From Gammaproteobacteria bacterium (GTDB taxonomy: Bacteria; Pseudomonadota; Gammaproteobacteria; Pseudomonadales; Azotimanducaceae), in NCBI GenBank assembly GCA_021773555.1, contig JAJFKA010000026.1, forward strand, positions 1 to 50,203: a stretch of 50,203 bases of DNA, in the 5' to 3' direction. Shown piece by piece: positions 36,342-47,847 of the stretch (position 1 is the first letter of the stretch; every line of letters starts with the position of its first letter). Under the pieces are notes generated by a model that was given only the letters and a program-made list of their open reading frames with translations, was not told the origin of the DNA and searched no databases. Position numbers and translations under genes: made by a program.

Positions 36342-37343
36342 TTAACCCAGAACGCGGTCGTCACCACGCAGGCTCGACGGTGGCCAGTTTTCGAGACGCA
36401 TCCCCAGAGACAAACCGCGTGAAGCCAGCACATCCTTGATTTCCGTCAGTGATTTCTTGCCGAGGTTAGGGGTCTTGAGCAACTCAACTTCAGTGCGTCT
36501 GATCAGGTCACCGATGTAGTAAATATTTTCTGCTTTCAGGCAATTCGCAGATCGGACTGTAAGTTCCAGATCATCAACCGGTCGCAGCAGAATCGGGTCA
36601 ATCTCATCCTCATACACTTCAGGTTCCGGTTCTTTCTCGCTTTCCAGATCAACAAACACAGATACCTGCTGCTGCAAAATAGTAGCTGCCCTGCGGATGG
36701 CTTCTTCAGGATCAAGCGTGCCATTGGTTTCCAGGTCTATGATTAATTTGTCCAGGTCAGTTCGCTGTTCGACTCGGGCACTGTCCACCTTGTAGGCGAC
36801 GCGGCGCACCGGGCTGTAGGATGCGTCGAGCAGTAAACTTCCAATGATTCGGCCCTCTTCTTCATCCGCCATACGGATATCAGCAGGCTCATAACCACGG
36901 CCACGTCCAACACGGGCACGCAGTCGCAGATGACCTCGTTCGTTCAGATTCGCGATAACATGATCCGGATTTGCAATTTCCACGTCATGATCCAACTGAA
37001 AGTCTCCAGCTGTCACGACACCCGGACCCTGCTTGTCCAGAACTAGTTCTACTTCATCTGCGGCGTTCAATTTGATAGCAACACCTTTCAGGTTCAACAG
37101 GATCTCGATGACATCCTCCTGCACGCCTTCAATTGTGCTGTACTCATGAAGGACACCATCTATTTCGGCCTCGATGATGGCGCAGCCGGGCATGGAAGAA
37201 AGCAAAATTCTGCGTAGCGCATTACCCAAAGTGTGGCCAAACCCTCTTTCCAGAGGCTCAAGCACAACCGTCGCGCGAGTTGCACTTAGTTGATCAACTT
37301 GAATGTGTTTTGGCGTTAAAAACTCTAGTGACGAATGGGGCAT
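36342..37343 (-). CDS. rpoA: RNA polymerase subunit alpha
   Basis: A 333-residue subunit whose dimer starts polymerase assembly. The N-terminal domain contains [23 protein letters not shown]. An acidic linker (about 233-245) leads to the C-terminal domain that binds UP elements and activators ([35 protein letters not shown]). Length is about that of E. coli alpha. It is in the alpha operon between rpsD and rplQ. Confidence 0.98.
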   Translation of the reverse strand: MPHSSLEFLTPKHIQVDQLSATRATVVLEPLERGFGHTLGNALRRILLSSMPGCAIIEAEIDGVLHEYSTIEGVQEDVIEILLNLKGVAIKLNAADEVELVLDKQGPGVVTAGDFQLDHDVEIANPDHVIANLNERGHLRLRARVGRGRGYEPADIRMADEEEGRIIGSLLLDASYSPVRRVAYKVDSARVEQRTDLDKLIIDLETNGTLDPEEAIRRAATILQQQVSVFVDLESEKEPEPEVYEDEIDPILLRPVDDLELTVRSANCLKAENIYYIGDLIRRTEVELLKTPNLGKKSLTEIKDVLASRGLSLGMRLENWPPSSLRGDDRVLG

Positions 37344-37405
37344 ATATAGACCTTCCTACGATGTCGAAAAAAAAGTCGGAATTGGAATCAACTTCCATGG
37401 ATGAC

Positions 37406-38026
37406 TTACTTGGAATACAACTCCACAATCAAGTTTTCATTGATTTCCTGTGGCAATTCCTCACGCATTGGATAGGCTCGGAACACACCTTCCATTTTGT
37501 CCGCATTTACAACAACCCACTCAACCGGAGCACGTTGTGCGGACAGGGCAAGCGCGCCCTGAATTCTAAGCTGGCTCCGGGATTTCTCCCGAATAGACAC
37601 AGTATCCCCAACCTCAACCTGATAAGAGGCGATATTGGTGACATTGCCATTCACCAGTACAGATTTGTGTGAAACCAGTTGTCGCGATTCTGCTCTGGTC
37701 GTGCCAAAACCCATACGGTAGACGACGTTATCGAGACGACGCTCAAGGATACGAAGCAGGTTCTCACCGGTTGCGCCTTTTTGACGATCAGCTTTCTTGT
37801 AATAATTTCGGAACTGCTTTTCCAGCACGCCATACAATCTGCGAACCTTTTGCTTTTCACGCAACTGGACAGCATAGTCGGACAGTCGGGCACGCCGGGC
37901 TCCATGCTGGCCGGGCAGCGACTCAGCACGGCATTTCGATTCAAGAGGGCGAACGCCACTCTTCAGAAAAAGGTCAGTCCCTTCTCGTCTTGATAATTTT
38001 AACTTTGGGCCGAGATATCTGGCCAT
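37406..38026 (-). CDS. rpsD: 30S ribosomal protein S4
   Basis: A 206-residue primary 16S rRNA-binding protein and, in E. coli, translational repressor of the alpha operon. [20 protein letters not shown] and the S4 RNA-binding domain ([24 protein letters not shown]) are clear. There is one N-terminal cysteine only, so it is the zinc-free form. It lies between rpsK (15 bases) and rpoA (62 bases). Confidence 0.98.
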   Translation of the reverse strand: MARYLGPKLKLSRREGTDLFLKSGVRPLESKCRAESLPGQHGARRARLSDYAVQLREKQKVRRLYGVLEKQFRNYYKKADRQKGATGENLLRILERRLDNVVYRMGFGTTRAESRQLVSHKSVLVNGNVTNIASYQVEVGDTVSIREKSRSQLRIQGALALSAQRAPVEWVVVNADKMEGVFRAYPMREELPQEINENLIVELYSK

Positions 38027-38041
38027 TTCTTATCTCCTCAA

Positions 38042-38491
38042 TTACACCCGTCGTTTCTTGGGCGGTCTGCATCCGTTGTGCGGTATTGGTGTTACATCAG
38101 TGATATTCGTAATCCGATACCCGACTCCATTTAGTGCCCGTACCGCGGCTTCCCGTCCCGGACCAGGGCCCTTGACGAAAACCTCAAGGTTTTGCAATCC
38201 ATAGTCAAGCGCCGCATTGCCCGCGCGCTCGGCTGCAACCTGAGCTGCGAACGGTGTGCTCTTTCTCGCACCGCGAAATCCTGAGCCACCAGCGGTCGCC
38301 CAGGAAAGTGCGCCGCCCTGACGATCTGTAATGGTAATGATGGTGTTGTTAAAAGAAGCGTGAATATGTGCCAGCCCATCGGCAACCTGCCGTTTACCGC
38401 GGCGTCTTGATGTGGCGACGGTCGCCGCGGCAGCTGCCGCTTCCGTTACTACTGCTTCTGCTTCTGCTTCTGTGTTTTCTGTCTCAGACAT
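38042..38491 (-). CDS. rpsK: 30S ribosomal protein S11 with acidic N-terminal extension
   Basis: A 149-residue protein of the 30S platform. From [21 protein letters not shown] onward it is standard S11, ending [11 protein letters not shown]. It carries about 20 additional N-terminal residues rich in Glu, Ala and Thr. No ATG, GTG or TTG occurs in frame between the first ATG and the conserved core, so the extension is needed if this start is used. It lies 25 bases after rpsM. Confidence 0.96.
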   Translation of the reverse strand: MSETENTEAEAEAVVTEAAAAAATVATSRRRGKRQVADGLAHIHASFNNTIITITDRQGGALSWATAGGSGFRGARKSTPFAAQVAAERAGNAALDYGLQNLEVFVKGPGPGREAAVRALNGVGYRITNITDVTPIPHNGCRPPKKRRV

Positions 38492-38516
38492 ATTGTCAGC
38501 TCACTTAAAATTGCTA

Positions 38517-38873
38517 TTACTTACGGATAGGTCGCTTCGGACCCTTACGAGTACGTGCATTCGTTTTCGTCCGCTGGCCACGAACAGGCAGGTTGCGACG
38601 GTGCCTGATACCCCGGTTACAGCCGAGATCCAGCAAACGTTTCACATTGAGTTGTACTGCGCGTCGCAAATCACCTTCAACGATGATTTTGCCGATTTCA
38701 GCCCGCAACTTATCCAACTCCTCTTCAGTGAGGTCCTGAACCTTGGCGACGGGATTAACGCCTGTTTCCGAGCACAGTTCCTTAGCGGTCCTGCGCCCGA
38801 TACCATAAATATATGTCAGAGAAATCTCTGCATGTTTGTTGTCAGGAATATTAATTCCAGCTAAACGAGCCAT
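38517..38873 (-). CDS. rpsM: 30S ribosomal protein S13
   Basis: A 118-residue head protein contacting the P-site tRNA and L5. [27 protein letters not shown] is the typical start, with [25 protein letters not shown] near the basic C-terminus. It heads the alpha operon genes, 23 bases after rpmJ. Confidence 0.98.
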   Translation of the reverse strand: MARLAGINIPDNKHAEISLTYIYGIGRRTAKELCSETGVNPVAKVQDLTEEELDKLRAEIGKIIVEGDLRRAVQLNVKRLLDLGCNRGIRHRRNLPVRGQRTKTNARTRKGPKRPIRK

Positions 38874-38896
38874 TCAAGTTGCTCCTGTAATCCAGC

Positions 38897-39010
38897 TTAA
38901 CCCTGGCGTTGTTTATGTCGTGGTTCTGAACAAATCACTCGAACAGCTCCCTTACGCCGAATAATTCTGCAATTTCGGCACATTTTTTTTACGGATGCCC
39001 TGACTTTCAT
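38897..39010 (-). CDS. rpmJ: 50S ribosomal protein L36 (zinc form)
   Basis: A 37-residue protein ([14 protein letters not shown]..., ending HKQRQG), too short for usual gene cut-offs. Zinc ligands C11, C14, C27 and H32 are all present, so this is the zinc-binding version rather than the cysteine-free paralogue. It sits between secY (38 bases) and rpsM, its standard place at the end of the spc operon. Confidence 0.96.
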   Translation of the reverse strand: MKVRASVKKMCRNCRIIRRKGAVRVICSEPRHKQRQG

Positions 39011-39048
39011 AGTTTTCTCCGGCTACAACTGCAGTTATCTGCAAAAAT

Positions 39049-40374
39049 TTATTTTCGTCCAAAGTTTTGAAGATTCGACTTCTTCATTAACGATTCGTAC
39101 TGATGTGACATTAAATGCGTCTGCACCTGGGACATGAAGTCCATCACCACTACCACTACGATGAGCAAAGCGGTCCCGCCCAACTGGAAAGTGATATTGA
39201 ACTGAACCACCAGAAACTGGGGTAACAAACATACCGACGTCATGTACAAAGACCCAAATAATGTCAGCCGCGTTAGAATCGTATCAATATGCCTGGCAGT
39301 CTGTTCCCCCGGTCGATATCCAGGAATAAAGGCACCTGACTTTCGCAGGTTGTCCGCAACTTCCTTCGGATTGAACATGATGGCCGTATACCAGAAGCAG
39401 AAGAAAATGATACCTATGGAAAATAAAATTACATTGAGTGGCTGGCCAGGCGCAATTTGCAGGCTCAGTTCCTGTAACCATTCCATACCTTCCGACTGAC
39501 CGAACCATTGCCCCAGTGACGCTGGGAACAGTAACAAGCTGCTGGCAAAAATTGCCGGAATAACACCGGCCATATTCACCTTTAACGGTAAATGGCTTGT
39601 TTGTGCGGCGTACTGCCTGCGACCCTGTTGCCGTCGCGCATAATTTATGGTGATTCGTCTCTGGCCTCGCTCAACAAACACAACGAACGCAACGATCGCG
39701 ACCGCCAGCGAGCCGATAATTAACAATGCCATAATCGAAATTTCACCCTGGCGTGCCTGTTCGAACGACTGGCCAATGGCACCCGGAAAACCAGAAACAA
39801 TGCCAGTAAAAATAATGATTGAAATACCGTTGCCGATGCCTCGTTCCGTTACCTGCTCGCCGAGCCACATGAGGAACATCGCTCCGGTTACCAGCGTTGT
39901 TACCGCAACAAAATGAAACGCCACGTTGCCGGTGTAGGAAAGCCCCTGGGACGCCAGTCCGCTACTCATCGCGAGGCCCTGGACAGTCGCCAGCGCCAGT
40001 GTTCCGTAACGGGTATATTGGGAAATCTTCTGTCGACCCGCGTCACCTTCCTTTCTCAGCTGCTGCAACGATGGTGTTGTTGCAACCAGTAACTGGGTAA
40101 TAATCGATGCCGAGATGTAAGGCATGATACCGAGCGCAAAAATACTCATGCGTTCCAGCGCGCCGCCGGAGAACATGTTAAACAAATCGAGGATGCCACC
40201 CTGATTCTGATCGAAAAGTGAACGCAGTCGCTCAGGGTCTATCCCCGGCACAGGTATATGGCTACCTATCCGGTACACGACAATGGCGATAAACACATAA
40301 AGCAAACGTTGCCGCAGTTCTGATAAACCGCCGCCACTTGCTAATGCCCTGCCTTGTGCGAGTGAACTCGTCAT
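39049..40374 (-). CDS. secY: Protein translocase subunit SecY
   Basis: A 441-residue channel protein of the Sec translocon with ten membrane spans. [15 protein letters not shown], the plug-region sequence [27 protein letters not shown], and the cytoplasmic loop [12 protein letters not shown]-like [15 protein letters not shown] are conserved. It follows rplO by 11 bases in the spc operon. It exports the signal-peptide proteins found elsewhere in the window. Confidence 0.98.
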   Translation of the reverse strand: MTSSLAQGRALASGGGLSELRQRLLYVFIAIVVYRIGSHIPVPGIDPERLRSLFDQNQGGILDLFNMFSGGALERMSIFALGIMPYISASIITQLLVATTPSLQQLRKEGDAGRQKISQYTRYGTLALATVQGLAMSSGLASQGLSYTGNVAFHFVAVTTLVTGAMFLMWLGEQVTERGIGNGISIIIFTGIVSGFPGAIGQSFEQARQGEISIMALLIIGSLAVAIVAFVVFVERGQRRITINYARRQQGRRQYAAQTSHLPLKVNMAGVIPAIFASSLLLFPASLGQWFGQSEGMEWLQELSLQIAPGQPLNVILFSIGIIFFCFWYTAIMFNPKEVADNLRKSGAFIPGYRPGEQTARHIDTILTRLTLFGSLYMTSVCLLPQFLVVQFNITFQLGGTALLIVVVVVMDFMSQVQTHLMSHQYESLMKKSNLQNFGRK

Positions 40375-40385
40375 AATCTTCTTTT

Positions 40386-40820
40386 TTACTCTTCTATCTT
40401 TCCACCGGCCGCTTCAATCGCTGCGCGCGCGCCCTTGGTGACACCGATACCTTTCACTGTAACTGCCTTGTTTATCTTGCCTGACAACATCACCTTGGCC
40501 CGTAACATGCCTTCCTTTATCAGGTCAGCGTCTTTCAATGCCTGCAGGTCGATCACCTCAACATCCAGCTTGGCCAGTTCTGACAGCGTTACTTCTTCTG
40601 TAATCCTGGATTTTGCTGAATTGAATCCAAACTTCGGTAAACGCATCTGCAATGGCTGCTGGCCGCCTTCAAAACCGGGTCTGATACTGCCGCCGGTCCT
40701 TGAACTCTGACCCTTATGTCCACGCCCACAGGTTTTACCTGTGCCGCTGCCGATTCCACGACCAACACGCTTTCTGGCGAAACGACTTCCTTTGGCGGAC
40801 TTCAATGTATTCAATTGCAT
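40386..40820 (-). CDS. rplO: 50S ribosomal protein L15
   Basis: A 144-residue late-assembly protein. The glycine-rich N-terminus [22 protein letters not shown] that threads through 23S rRNA is clear, as is RLPKFGFNS. It follows rpmD by 27 bases and precedes secY. Confidence 0.98.
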   Translation of the reverse strand: MQLNTLKSAKGSRFARKRVGRGIGSGTGKTCGRGHKGQSSRTGGSIRPGFEGGQQPLQMRLPKFGFNSAKSRITEEVTLSELAKLDVEVIDLQALKDADLIKEGMLRAKVMLSGKINKAVTVKGIGVTKGARAAIEAAGGKIEE

Positions 40821-40847
40821 CTCAAAACTCCTAAAAACCTGTCAGCC

Positions 40848-41033
40848 TTACTCGCCTTCTACACTTACCATGTAGGAGACCTTGTTGATCATGCCCCTGA
40901 CTGCAGGAGTATCTTCAACCTCAACCGTGTGCCTGACCCGTCTTAAACCAAGACCAGAGACACAGGCCCGGTGTTTCTTCAGTCGGCCAATGGTACTTTT
41001 TGTCAACGTAACTTTTATTTTGTTAGCTGCCAT
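40848..41033 (-). CDS. rpmD: 50S ribosomal protein L30
   Basis: A 61-residue protein matching short bacterial L30: [26 protein letters not shown], then [15 protein letters not shown]. It starts four bases after the rpsE stop, so translation is probably coupled. Confidence 0.97.
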   Translation of the reverse strand: MAANKIKVTLTKSTIGRLKKHRACVSGLGLRRVRHTVEVEDTPAVRGMINKVSYMVSVEGE

Positions 41034-41037
41034 TTCC

Positions 41038-41541
41038 CTACCCTGTCATTTCTTCTAATGTCATGCCGCGTTTCTCGGCAATGCTTTCCGGGGAACGCAT
41101 GTTCTGTAATCCACGAAAAGTTGCGCGAATCACATTGACTGGATTCGTTGACCCATAACACTTGGCGAGCACGTTGTGAACGCCGGCAACTTCAAGCACT
41201 GCCCGCATTGTTTTACCCGCAATCACACCGGTACCCTCAGATGCCGGTTGCATGTATATCTTCGACGCACCATGCCTTGCGGTAATCGGGTACTGAATTG
41301 TTGTCCCGTCAAGGTCAACAGTAATCATGTTTCGTCGTGCAGCTTCCATCGCCTTTTGAATAGCCAGCGGCACTTCTCGCGCCTTGCCGCGACCATAGCC
41401 AACCCGGCCATTACCATCGCCAACAACGGTCAATGCCGTGAATCCGAAAATACGCCCACCCTTGACAACCTTGGCTACCCGGTTCACCTGAACCAGCTTT
41501 TCCTGCAGGCCTTCTTCGTTTTCCTGGTCGTGATACGCCAT
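41038..41541 (-). CDS. rpsE: 30S ribosomal protein S5
   Basis: A 167-residue protein at the mRNA entry site, important for decoding accuracy. The N-terminal double-stranded-RNA-binding domain contains [30 protein letters not shown], and the C-terminal domain contains [19 protein letters not shown]. It follows rplR by 34 bases. Confidence 0.98.
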   Translation of the reverse strand: MAYHDQENEEGLQEKLVQVNRVAKVVKGGRIFGFTALTVVGDGNGRVGYGRGKAREVPLAIQKAMEAARRNMITVDLDGTTIQYPITARHGASKIYMQPASEGTGVIAGKTMRAVLEVAGVHNVLAKCYGSTNPVNVIRATFRGLQNMRSPESIAEKRGMTLEEMTG

Positions 41542-41575
41542 TACTTATCCTTATAAATAAACTCGCAGTTACTAT

Positions 41576-41932
41576 TTAGAACTGCAAACCGCCTTCGCGC
41601 GCAGCATCCGCCAGCGCCTTAACCCGGCCGTGGTATTTGTAACCTGATCGATCAAAAGCAACTTTTTCAAAACCTGCCGCTTTCGCCCGTTCAGCTATCA
41701 TCTGGCCTACTTTCGCGGCCCCTTCCAAATTTCCCGTCGCACCACCCGTGCGCAGCGATTTGTCCAAAGTCGACGCCGATGCCTGTATGGCATCTCCATT
41801 CGCTGAAATAATCTGTGCATAGATATGTCGCGGGGACCGATAGACGCACAGTCGTGGTATTTCAAGCGTCAGCATGTGTTTCCTGCCACGCCTTGCCCTT
41901 CTTAACCTCGCTTCGTTCTTCTTGCTACTCAT
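41576..41932 (-). CDS. rplR: 50S ribosomal protein L18
   Basis: A 118-residue 5S rRNA-binding protein. [16 protein letters not shown] and the C-terminal [25 protein letters not shown] are diagnostic. It follows rplF by 77 bases, one of the wider gaps in the spc operon. Confidence 0.98.
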   Translation of the reverse strand: MSSKKNEARLRRARRGRKHMLTLEIPRLCVYRSPRHIYAQIISANGDAIQASASTLDKSLRTGGATGNLEGAAKVGQMIAERAKAAGFEKVAFDRSGYKYHGRVKALADAAREGGLQF

Positions 41933-42009
41933 TGCTATCTGTCTCTATTTTTCCCGGTTGGCTGGCGACCCAGCGCAACACATTTAATTCAATACCTGGC
42001 CTTTACTGC

Positions 42010-42543
42010 CTATTTCTTCTTCGCTTCCTTACGCTTCACCTGCTCATTGGCGTAACGAACTCCTTTGCCTTTATAGGGCTCAGGTGGACGATAAGCCCTG
42101 ATCTCCGCGGCAACCTGACCTACCAGTTGCTTATCGACTCCACTGACGATGATCTGGGTCTGGGTCGGCGTTTCGATCTGGATTCCTTCCGGTACAACAT
42201 GCTCAACAGGATGCGAGAATCCCAGCGTCAAATTCAATTTGTCGCCCTGCATCTGTGCGCGGTAACCTACCCCTTGCAGCTCCAATGACTTCTGAAAACC
42301 GTTACTGACACCTGCCACCATATTGCTGACAATAGAACGAAAGGTGCCAGCGAGCGCATTGGACTTCTTACCGGATTGCGCGGCACTAAAATTCATCACG
42401 TTGTCTTCGTGAGCAACAACCACCAAATCGTGAATGTTAAGCGACAATTCGCCCTTGCCGCCCTTCACATTCAGCACCTGTCCTTGCAACGAAACTTCCA
42501 CATCGCTGGGAATTTCGACTGGACTACTTGCAATTCGTGACAT
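42010..42543 (-). CDS. rplF: 50S ribosomal protein L6
   Basis: A 177-residue protein near the sarcin-ricin loop, made of two similar domains. [17 protein letters not shown] opens it, [27 protein letters not shown] lies in the middle, and [16 protein letters not shown] is the conserved C-terminal RNA-binding block. It lies 58 bases after rpsH. Confidence 0.98.
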   Translation of the reverse strand: MSRIASSPVEIPSDVEVSLQGQVLNVKGGKGELSLNIHDLVVVAHEDNVMNFSAAQSGKKSNALAGTFRSIVSNMVAGVSNGFQKSLELQGVGYRAQMQGDKLNLTLGFSHPVEHVVPEGIQIETPTQTQIIVSGVDKQLVGQVAAEIRAYRPPEPYKGKGVRYANEQVKRKEAKKK

Positions 42544-42601
42544 ACCTATTCGCCTTATAGCTACTTAACTTAAAAATCTTCTTTTCTGCTGCCAACCCGC
42601 A

Positions 42602-43000
42602 TCAAAAAACAGAACAGATCAGCTCACCACCGATACCCGCTGCACGCGCAGCTCGATCAGTCATAAGGCCCTTGTTTGTGGAGACAATAATTATTCCCAG
42701 ACCACTGTTTATCACTGGAATATCGTCCTTGCCCTTGTATTGACGAAGTCCCGGACGGCTGATTCTCTTAATCTGCTCAATTACCGGTCTGCCTTCGTGA
42801 TAACGAAGCTTTATCGATAGTGTTGATTTACCGTCCTGCTCAGCGACGACATTAAACTCTTCGATGTAGCCTTCATCTTTCAAGACCTGCACAACCGACA
42901 CTTTTCTGGTTGAGCACGGCATCACAATTTCTTTCAACCCGGCGTTTTGCGCATTTCGAAGGCGCGTCAACAGATCGGCTATTGGATCCTGCATTGTCAT
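42602..43000 (-). CDS. rpsH: 30S ribosomal protein S8
   Basis: A 132-residue 16S-binding protein; in E. coli it represses the spc operon at a site near rpl[18 protein letters not shown] is the standard N-terminus, so I use the ATG at 43000, which also has AGGAG upstream. Seventeen extra upstream codons are translated from the end of rpsN and are rejected. ...[16 protein letters not shown] is conserved. Confidence 0.97.
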   Translation of the reverse strand: MTMQDPIADLLTRLRNAQNAGLKEIVMPCSTRKVSVVQVLKDEGYIEEFNVVAEQDGKSTLSIKLRYHEGRPVIEQIKRISRPGLRQYKGKDDIPVINSGLGIIIVSTNKGLMTDRAARAAGIGGELICSVF

Positions 43001-43016
43001 TATTAAATAACTCCTG

Positions 43017-43322
43017 TTACCAACTGGACTTAACCAGGCCGGGTACATCACCCCGCATGGCAGCCTCTCTCAATTTTGTTCTGGCCAGACCGAATCTGCG
43101 ATAAACCGCATGTGGCCGCCCGGTGAGAACACAACGTCTAACCTGTCGGCAAGGGCTGGCATTGCGAGGAAGTTTCTGTAACTTCAACTGTGCTTCCCAG
43201 CGTTCCTCATCAGATGCTTCCGGACTTGAAATGATCGCCTTCAATGCAGCCCGCTTCACCGCGTACTTCTTTACGGTCTTGGCGCGCTTGATTTCGCGAT
43301 TTATCATCGATACTTTTGCCAT
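43017..43322 (-). CDS. rpsN: 30S ribosomal protein S14 (long, zinc-free form)
   Basis: A 101-residue S14 of the E. coli type. [35 protein letters not shown] is the core. The CxxC pairs of the short zinc form are absent, although two cysteines remain. It follows rplE by 39 bases. Confidence 0.97.
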   Translation of the reverse strand: MAKVSMINREIKRAKTVKKYAVKRAALKAIISSPEASDEERWEAQLKLQKLPRNASPCRQVRRCVLTGRPHAVYRRFGLARTKLREAAMRGDVPGLVKSSW

Positions 43323-43361
43323 AGAAACTCTCTATTTCCTGCGTTCGCTCGCGAGCGTAAT

Positions 43362-43907
43362 TTAAGTGGATTCTTTTAGCGGGAAGTTAAAAGCCCGAAG
43401 TAAGGCTCTGCCCTGGTCATCCGTCTTGGCTGTGGTGACAATATTGATGTCGAGCCCGCGAATTTTGTCGATCTTGTCGTAGTCAATTTCCGGGAATACG
43501 ATTTGTTCCGTCAATCCCATGGCAAAGTTTCCCCTGCCGTCGAAGGACTTCGGGTTTACTCCGCGAAAATCACGTTGCCTTGGAATCACGATATTGATCA
43601 GCCGGTCAAGAAATTCATACATCCGTTCGCGGCGCAATGTCACCTTGCACCCTATTGGATAGCCTTCGCGAACCTTAAAACCTGCTATGGATTTTCTTGC
43701 GTCCGTGGTCATCACTTTCTGCCCGGAGATCAACTCCATGTCTGAAACCGCGGCATCCAATTGCTTCCGATCCCCAATTGCTTCACCAACACCCATATTA
43801 AGAGTGATCTTGGTGATCTTCGGGATCTCCATCACATTAGTCAGCCCAAGCTCTTCCTGAAGCTTCGCCTTGAGTTCTTCATCGTACAATTTCTTTAAAT
43901 CAGTCAT
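43362..43907 (-). CDS. rplE: 50S ribosomal protein L5
   Basis: A 181-residue 5S rRNA-binding protein that touches the P-site t[46 protein letters not shown] and [13 protein letters not shown] are family blocks. It lies five bases after rplX. Confidence 0.98.
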   Translation of the reverse strand: MTDLKKLYDEELKAKLQEELGLTNVMEIPKITKITLNMGVGEAIGDRKQLDAAVSDMELISGQKVMTTDARKSIAGFKVREGYPIGCKVTLRRERMYEFLDRLINIVIPRQRDFRGVNPKSFDGRGNFAMGLTEQIVFPEIDYDKIDKIRGLDINIVTTAKTDDQGRALLRAFNFPLKEST

Positions 43908-43912
43908 ATCTA

Positions 43913-44230
43913 TTAACCGTCAATCTGTTCGCCGGACGACTTGAAAATTCTCACTTTCTTGCCATCTTCGAGGACTTTGATACCCACCCTGTCTGCTTTG
44001 CTGCTACTTCGATTGTAGATGGCAACGTTTGAGGCCTGAATTGCTGCTTCTTTTTCGATGATGCCTCCGGGCTGTCCCATCTGAGGATTGCCTTTGGTAT
44101 GTCGCTTGATCATGTTGATCCCTGACACATAAAGTCGGCCATCATCCCGGACACGCGTCACAGTACCGGTCTTACCTTTATCTTTTCCTGCGATGACAAT
44201 CACCTCATCATCATGTTTCAACTTTTGCAT
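43913..44230 (-). CDS. rplX: 50S ribosomal protein L24
   Basis: A 105-residue protein that starts assembly of the large subunit. The KOW motif [18 protein letters not shown] is at the N-terminus, followed by [23 protein letters not shown]. It lies 12 bases after rplN. Confidence 0.98.
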   Translation of the reverse strand: MQKLKHDDEVIVIAGKDKGKTGTVTRVRDDGRLYVSGINMIKRHTKGNPQMGQPGGIIEKEAAIQASNVAIYNRSSSKADRVGIKVLEDGKKVRIFKSSGEQIDG

Positions 44231-44242
44231 TTACCTAGACCT

Positions 44243-44611
44243 CTACAGTACTTCGGGAGCAAGCGACACGATCCGCATGAAATTATCGTTGCGGAGTTCT
44301 CTTGTTACCGGTCCAAAAATTCGAGTTCCAATAGGCTGCTTCTGTGCATTCAACAACACTGCCGCATTACCATCAAAGCGGATAACGGAACCGTCTGCTC
44401 GACGAACACCTTTTCTTGTTCTAACGACAACCGCATCCAGGACCTGCCCTTTCTTAACTCGCCCACGCGGAATCGCTTCCTTCACAGTCACCTTAATAAT
44501 GTCACCAACGCTTGCATATCGACGTTTTGATCCTCCGAGGACCTTGATACACATTACCCGGCGCGCACCACTATTGTCCGCTATATCCAAATATGTCTGC
44601 GCCTGAATCAT
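44243..44611 (-). CDS. rplN: 50S ribosomal protein L14
   Basis: A 122-residue subunit-interface protein, full length and strongly conserved ([31 protein letters not shown]). It is the binding site for RsfS, encoded at 21507. First gene of the spc operon, 88 bases after rpsQ; that gap may carry an internal promoter, but none was clear. Confidence 0.98.
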   Translation of the reverse strand: MIQAQTYLDIADNSGARRVMCIKVLGGSKRRYASVGDIIKVTVKEAIPRGRVKKGQVLDAVVVRTRKGVRRADGSVIRFDGNAAVLLNAQKQPIGTRIFGPVTRELRNDNFMRIVSLAPEVL

Positions 44612-44699
44612 TTCGTTAACTCCACCAAATTCGCCGGGTATGTACCCTGATCAATCTCTTGTTTTCAAACTCTAATGCTTTCTTCTAAAATTAAAGGCC

Positions 44700-44966
44700 C
44701 TAAATCCCAGCTGATTTTCTGTCAACTGAACTGAGCGTCCAGGCCTTCGTCTTTGAGATTGGACTGGTTTCTTCTATCGTGACCATGTCACCCTCATTAC
44801 ACTGATTTTCCGCGTCGTGGACATGGATCTTCTTTGATCGTTTTATGTATTTTCCATACAGTGGATGCTTCATCACTCGTTCCACAACCACGGTAATTGT
44901 CTTGTCCATCTTGGTGCTGACAACTGTACCGCTAAGTGTCCGCGCCGAATTTGTTTCTTTGCTCAT
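44700..44966 (-). CDS. rpsQ: 30S ribosomal protein S17
   Basis: An 88-residue OB-fold protein binding the 5' domain of 16S r[33 protein letters not shown] and [24 protein letters not shown] are typical. Last gene of the S10 operon, 27 bases after rpmC. Confidence 0.98.
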   Translation of the reverse strand: MSKETNSARTLSGTVVSTKMDKTITVVVERVMKHPLYGKYIKRSKKIHVHDAENQCNEGDMVTIEETSPISKTKAWTLSSVDRKSAGI

Positions 44967-44993
44967 TGACTGTTCCTGTATTCGAGTTCGGCT

Positions 44994-45182
44994 TTAAACA
45001 CTTTTTTCAGCCAGCACAAGTTTCACGCGCGCAATGTCTTTGGCAACACCTTTGAGAAGATGAGTCTGATTCAATTGGCCGGTCGATTTTTGCATGCGAT
45101 AGGAAAATTGATCCTTCAAAAGGGTTACAAGGTTTTCTTGCAACTCATCTGCTGACTTATCTCTCAATTCTGATGCTTTCAT
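44994..45182 (-). CDS. rpmC: 50S ribosomal protein L29
   Basis: A 62-residue two-helix protein at the tunnel exit. [21 protein letters not shown] and the closing [10 protein letters not shown] fit the family. It lies between rplP (32 bases) and rpsQ. Confidence 0.97.
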   Translation of the reverse strand: MKASELRDKSADELQENLVTLLKDQFSYRMQKSTGQLNQTHLLKGVAKDIARVKLVLAEKSV

Positions 45183-45214
45183 TTTGTATATTTCTCGCTA
45201 CGCCTGATTTATTT

Positions 45215-45628
45215 CTACATTACAACGCGTTTAACAAAAGCCGTTTGAAACGGTAATTTCGCAGCCGCTAGGCGAAACGCATCACGCGCTTCTTCCTCGG
45301 TCACACCTTCCATTTCATAAAGGACTTTCCCGGGTTTGATCTGGGCAACCCAATACTCAACATTACCCTTACCTTTACCCTGCCTTACTTCCAGTGGCTT
45401 TTGGGTGATGGGCTTATCCGGGAATACTCGAATCCAGATTTGTCCGCCACGCCTTACCCTTCTTGTCATTGCTCGTCGGCCAGCTTCGATTTGTCTGGCA
45501 GTCAATCGGCCTCGACCGATTGCCTTCAAACCGTATTCGCCGAAGCTAACGGCACTGCCCCGGTGCGCAAGCCCACGGTTGCGTCCTTTATGTTGTTTCC
45601 TGAATTTTGTACGCTTCGGTTGTAACAT
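45215..45628 (-). CDS. rplP: 50S ribosomal protein L16
   Basis: A 137-residue protein organising the A-site tRNA region. [47 protein letters not shown] and [21 protein letters not shown] are universal blocks; the arginine hydroxylated in E. coli lies in this conserved region. It starts five bases after rpsC. Confidence 0.98.
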   Translation of the reverse strand: MLQPKRTKFRKQHKGRNRGLAHRGSAVSFGEYGLKAIGRGRLTARQIEAGRRAMTRRVRRGGQIWIRVFPDKPITQKPLEVRQGKGKGNVEYWVAQIKPGKVLYEMEGVTEEEARDAFRLAAAKLPFQTAFVKRVVM

Positions 45629-45633
45629 TTCTC

Positions 45634-46311
45634 TTATCCAAAACTTTGAACGTTAGGGCCTTGCTGCTGATTCGGATCTTCACGATCGAGAATCTCGCCT
45701 TTGAATATCCACACCTTCACACCGATAATGCCGTAGGTCGTTAACGCCTCAGCCGTTGCATAATCAATGTCGGCTCGCAGCGTGTGCAGCGGAACTCGTC
45801 CTTCATGATAGGATTCGGATCTCGCAATCTCAGCACCGCCCAATCTACCGGCAACCCTGACCTTTATTCCCTGAGCACCAAGACGGGTAGCATTCTGCAT
45901 GACCCGCTTCATCGCCCGTCTAAATTGAACCCTGCGCTCGAGTTGCTGCGCAACGTTTTGCGCCACCAGGTAGGCATCAATTTCGGGCTTACGAATTTCT
46001 TCGATATTAATATGAACTGGCACACCCATTAACTTGGCAACATCTGCTCTTAACTTCTCGACGTCTTCGCCTTTCTTTCCAATCACAATTCCAGGTCTCG
46101 CCGTATGGATCGTGATTCTCGCGGTCTGCGCTGGACGCTGAATCTCGATTCTGCTAACTGAAGCTTGTGCCAGCCTCTTTTTGATATATTCTCGCACCTT
46201 CATGTCGATATGCAGTTTTTCTGCATACGCAGGACCGCTGGCATACCAGATCGAAGTATGATCTTTAACGATGCCTAAACGCATCCCAATCGGGTGTACT
46301 TTCTGACCCAT
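45634..46311 (-). CDS. rpsC: 30S ribosomal protein S3
   Basis: A 225-residue protein at the mRNA entry channel with helicase-related basic residues. [14 protein letters not shown] opens it. The KH domain carries [17 protein letters not shown], and the C-terminal domain contains [12 protein letters not shown] and the long block ending [12 protein letters not shown]. It lies 29 bases after rplV. Confidence 0.98.
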   Translation of the reverse strand: MGQKVHPIGMRLGIVKDHTSIWYASGPAYAEKLHIDMKVREYIKKRLAQASVSRIEIQRPAQTARITIHTARPGIVIGKKGEDVEKLRADVAKLMGVPVHINIEEIRKPEIDAYLVAQNVAQQLERRVQFRRAMKRVMQNATRLGAQGIKVRVAGRLGGAEIARSESYHEGRVPLHTLRADIDYATAEALTTYGIIGVKVWIFKGEILDREDPNQQQGPNVQSFG

Positions 46312-46340
46312 AATGGTCTCCTGTTATGTCTCTTCTTTGC

Positions 46341-46673
46341 CTACTTGTCCGCGACCGACAAGGTGATGTGGCAGCTCCGTTTCAAAATCCTGTCCGCCCG
46401 ACCTTTCGCCCGGGGTCGAATGCGTTTCATTGTTATACCTTCGTCGACAAAGATCCGGGCAACAGACAATTCATCCACATCTGCGCCTTCGTTGTGTTCA
46501 GCATTGGCAATTGCAGACTCAAGTAACTTGCGAACCAGGTGCGCACCCTTCTTCGTACTGAAATTCAGAATGTTGAGGGCTTCACCAACTTCTTTACCGC
46601 GGATCTGGTCAGCTACCAGCCGCGCTTTCTGGGCTGCTAATTTTGCGCCCTTTAATCTAGCAGAGACTTCCAT
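46341..46673 (-). CDS. rplV: 50S ribosomal protein L22
   Basis: A 110-residue protein lining the nascent-peptide tunnel with its beta hairpin. [23 protein letters not shown] and [21 protein letters not shown] are conserved; the tunnel loop lacks any obvious macrolide-resistance deletion. It lies 15 bases after rpsS. Confidence 0.98.
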   Translation of the reverse strand: MEVSARLKGAKLAAQKARLVADQIRGKEVGEALNILNFSTKKGAHLVRKLLESAIANAEHNEGADVDELSVARIFVDEGITMKRIRPRAKGRADRILKRSCHITLSVADK

Positions 46674-46688
46674 CTAGTTTCCCCCTAC

Positions 46689-46964
46689 CTATCGTCGGGC
46701 TTTTTTGTCGGCCGCGTGACCGCGGAATGTACGTGTGAGAGCGAACTCACCTAACTTATGCCCAACCATGTCTTCGTTGACGAATACGGGAATATGCTGT
46801 CGACCGTTGTGCACTTGAATGGTCAAACCAACAAAATCCGGTGTAATCATCGATCGACGTGACCATGTCTTGATTGGTCTCTTATCGTTTGTCTCAACAG
46901 CCTGTCGAACTTTCTTCACCAGGTGCAGGTCAACGAATGGCCCTTTTTTTAAGCTACGTGGCAC
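46689..46964 (-). CDS. rpsS: 30S ribosomal protein S19
   Basis: A 91-residue head protein partnering S13. [18 protein letters not shown] and the central [17 protein letters not shown]-type block are diagnostic. The start is GTG; length matches the E. coli protein. It lies ten bases after rplB. Confidence 0.98.
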   Translation of the reverse strand: MPRSLKKGPFVDLHLVKKVRQAVETNDKRPIKTWSRRSMITPDFVGLTIQVHNGRQHIPVFVNEDMVGHKLGEFALTRTFRGHAADKKARR

Positions 46965-46974
46965 GCGCTATCTC

Positions 46975-47805
46975 CTATCGAGTCGAACGGCGACGACGAA
47001 TAATCATCTTGTCCGTTCTCTTGTTCTTCCGAGTTTTGTAACCTTTTGTCGGCACGCCCCAGGGTGATACTGGATGCCTGCCACCTGAAGTTTTTCCTTC
47101 GCCACCGCCGTGAGGGTGATCAACCGGATTCATGACGACACCACGAACTGTTGGTCTTACGCCTCTCCATCGGGTTGCGCCTGCTTTACCCAGGGAGCGA
47201 AGGTTATGCTCTGAATTGCCAACTTCACCAAGTGTGGCACGACATTCAGCGAGCACTTTACGCATCTCGCCGGAGCGCAATCGCAGTGTGACGTAACGAC
47301 CTTCCTTGGCTACCAGCTGAGCAGACGTCCCGGCGCTACGTGCTACCTGAGCACCTTTGCCTGCTTTCAATTCAATACAATGAATGATGCTACCCATGGG
47401 AATGTTGCGCATTGGCAAACAATTGCCTGTCTTTATTGGGGTGCTGTCGCCTGAGAGGAGTTCTTCGCCAACTGAGATGTTACGTGGCGCGATGATGTAT
47501 CTTCTTTCGCCATCTGCGTACTTGAGGAGGGCGATATTTGCAGTTCGGTTTGGATCGTATTCAAGTCTTTCTACTGTTGCCTTAATGCCATCTTTGTCAC
47601 GTCTAAAATCTATAACCCGATACTTTTGCTTATGCCCACCGCCAATATGTCGGGTGGTAATTCGACCATTGTTGTTCCGGCCGCCGGTCTTGGATTTCTT
47701 CTCCAATAGCGGTTTATACGGTTCACCCCGGTGCAGGTCGGGGTTAACAACCTTGACGACAAATCTTCTGCCGGGTGATGTTGGTTTGGCTTTTACGACT
47801 GGCAT
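46975..47805 (-). CDS. rplB: 50S ribosomal protein L2
   Basis: A 276-residue protein needed for subunit association and peptidyl transfer. [27 protein letters not shown] is near the start, and [18 protein letters not shown] contains the functionally important histidine. It follows rplW by 42 bases. Confidence 0.98.
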   Translation of the reverse strand: MPVVKAKPTSPGRRFVVKVVNPDLHRGEPYKPLLEKKSKTGGRNNNGRITTRHIGGGHKQKYRVIDFRRDKDGIKATVERLEYDPNRTANIALLKYADGERRYIIAPRNISVGEELLSGDSTPIKTGNCLPMRNIPMGSIIHCIELKAGKGAQVARSAGTSAQLVAKEGRYVTLRLRSGEMRKVLAECRATLGEVGNSEHNLRSLGKAGATRWRGVRPTVRGVVMNPVDHPHGGGEGKTSGGRHPVSPWGVPTKGYKTRKNKRTDKMIIRRRRSTR

Positions 47806-47847
47806 TTTGTAATCTCGCGCCTGATCCTGTTCGTTTTAAAGTAACAA

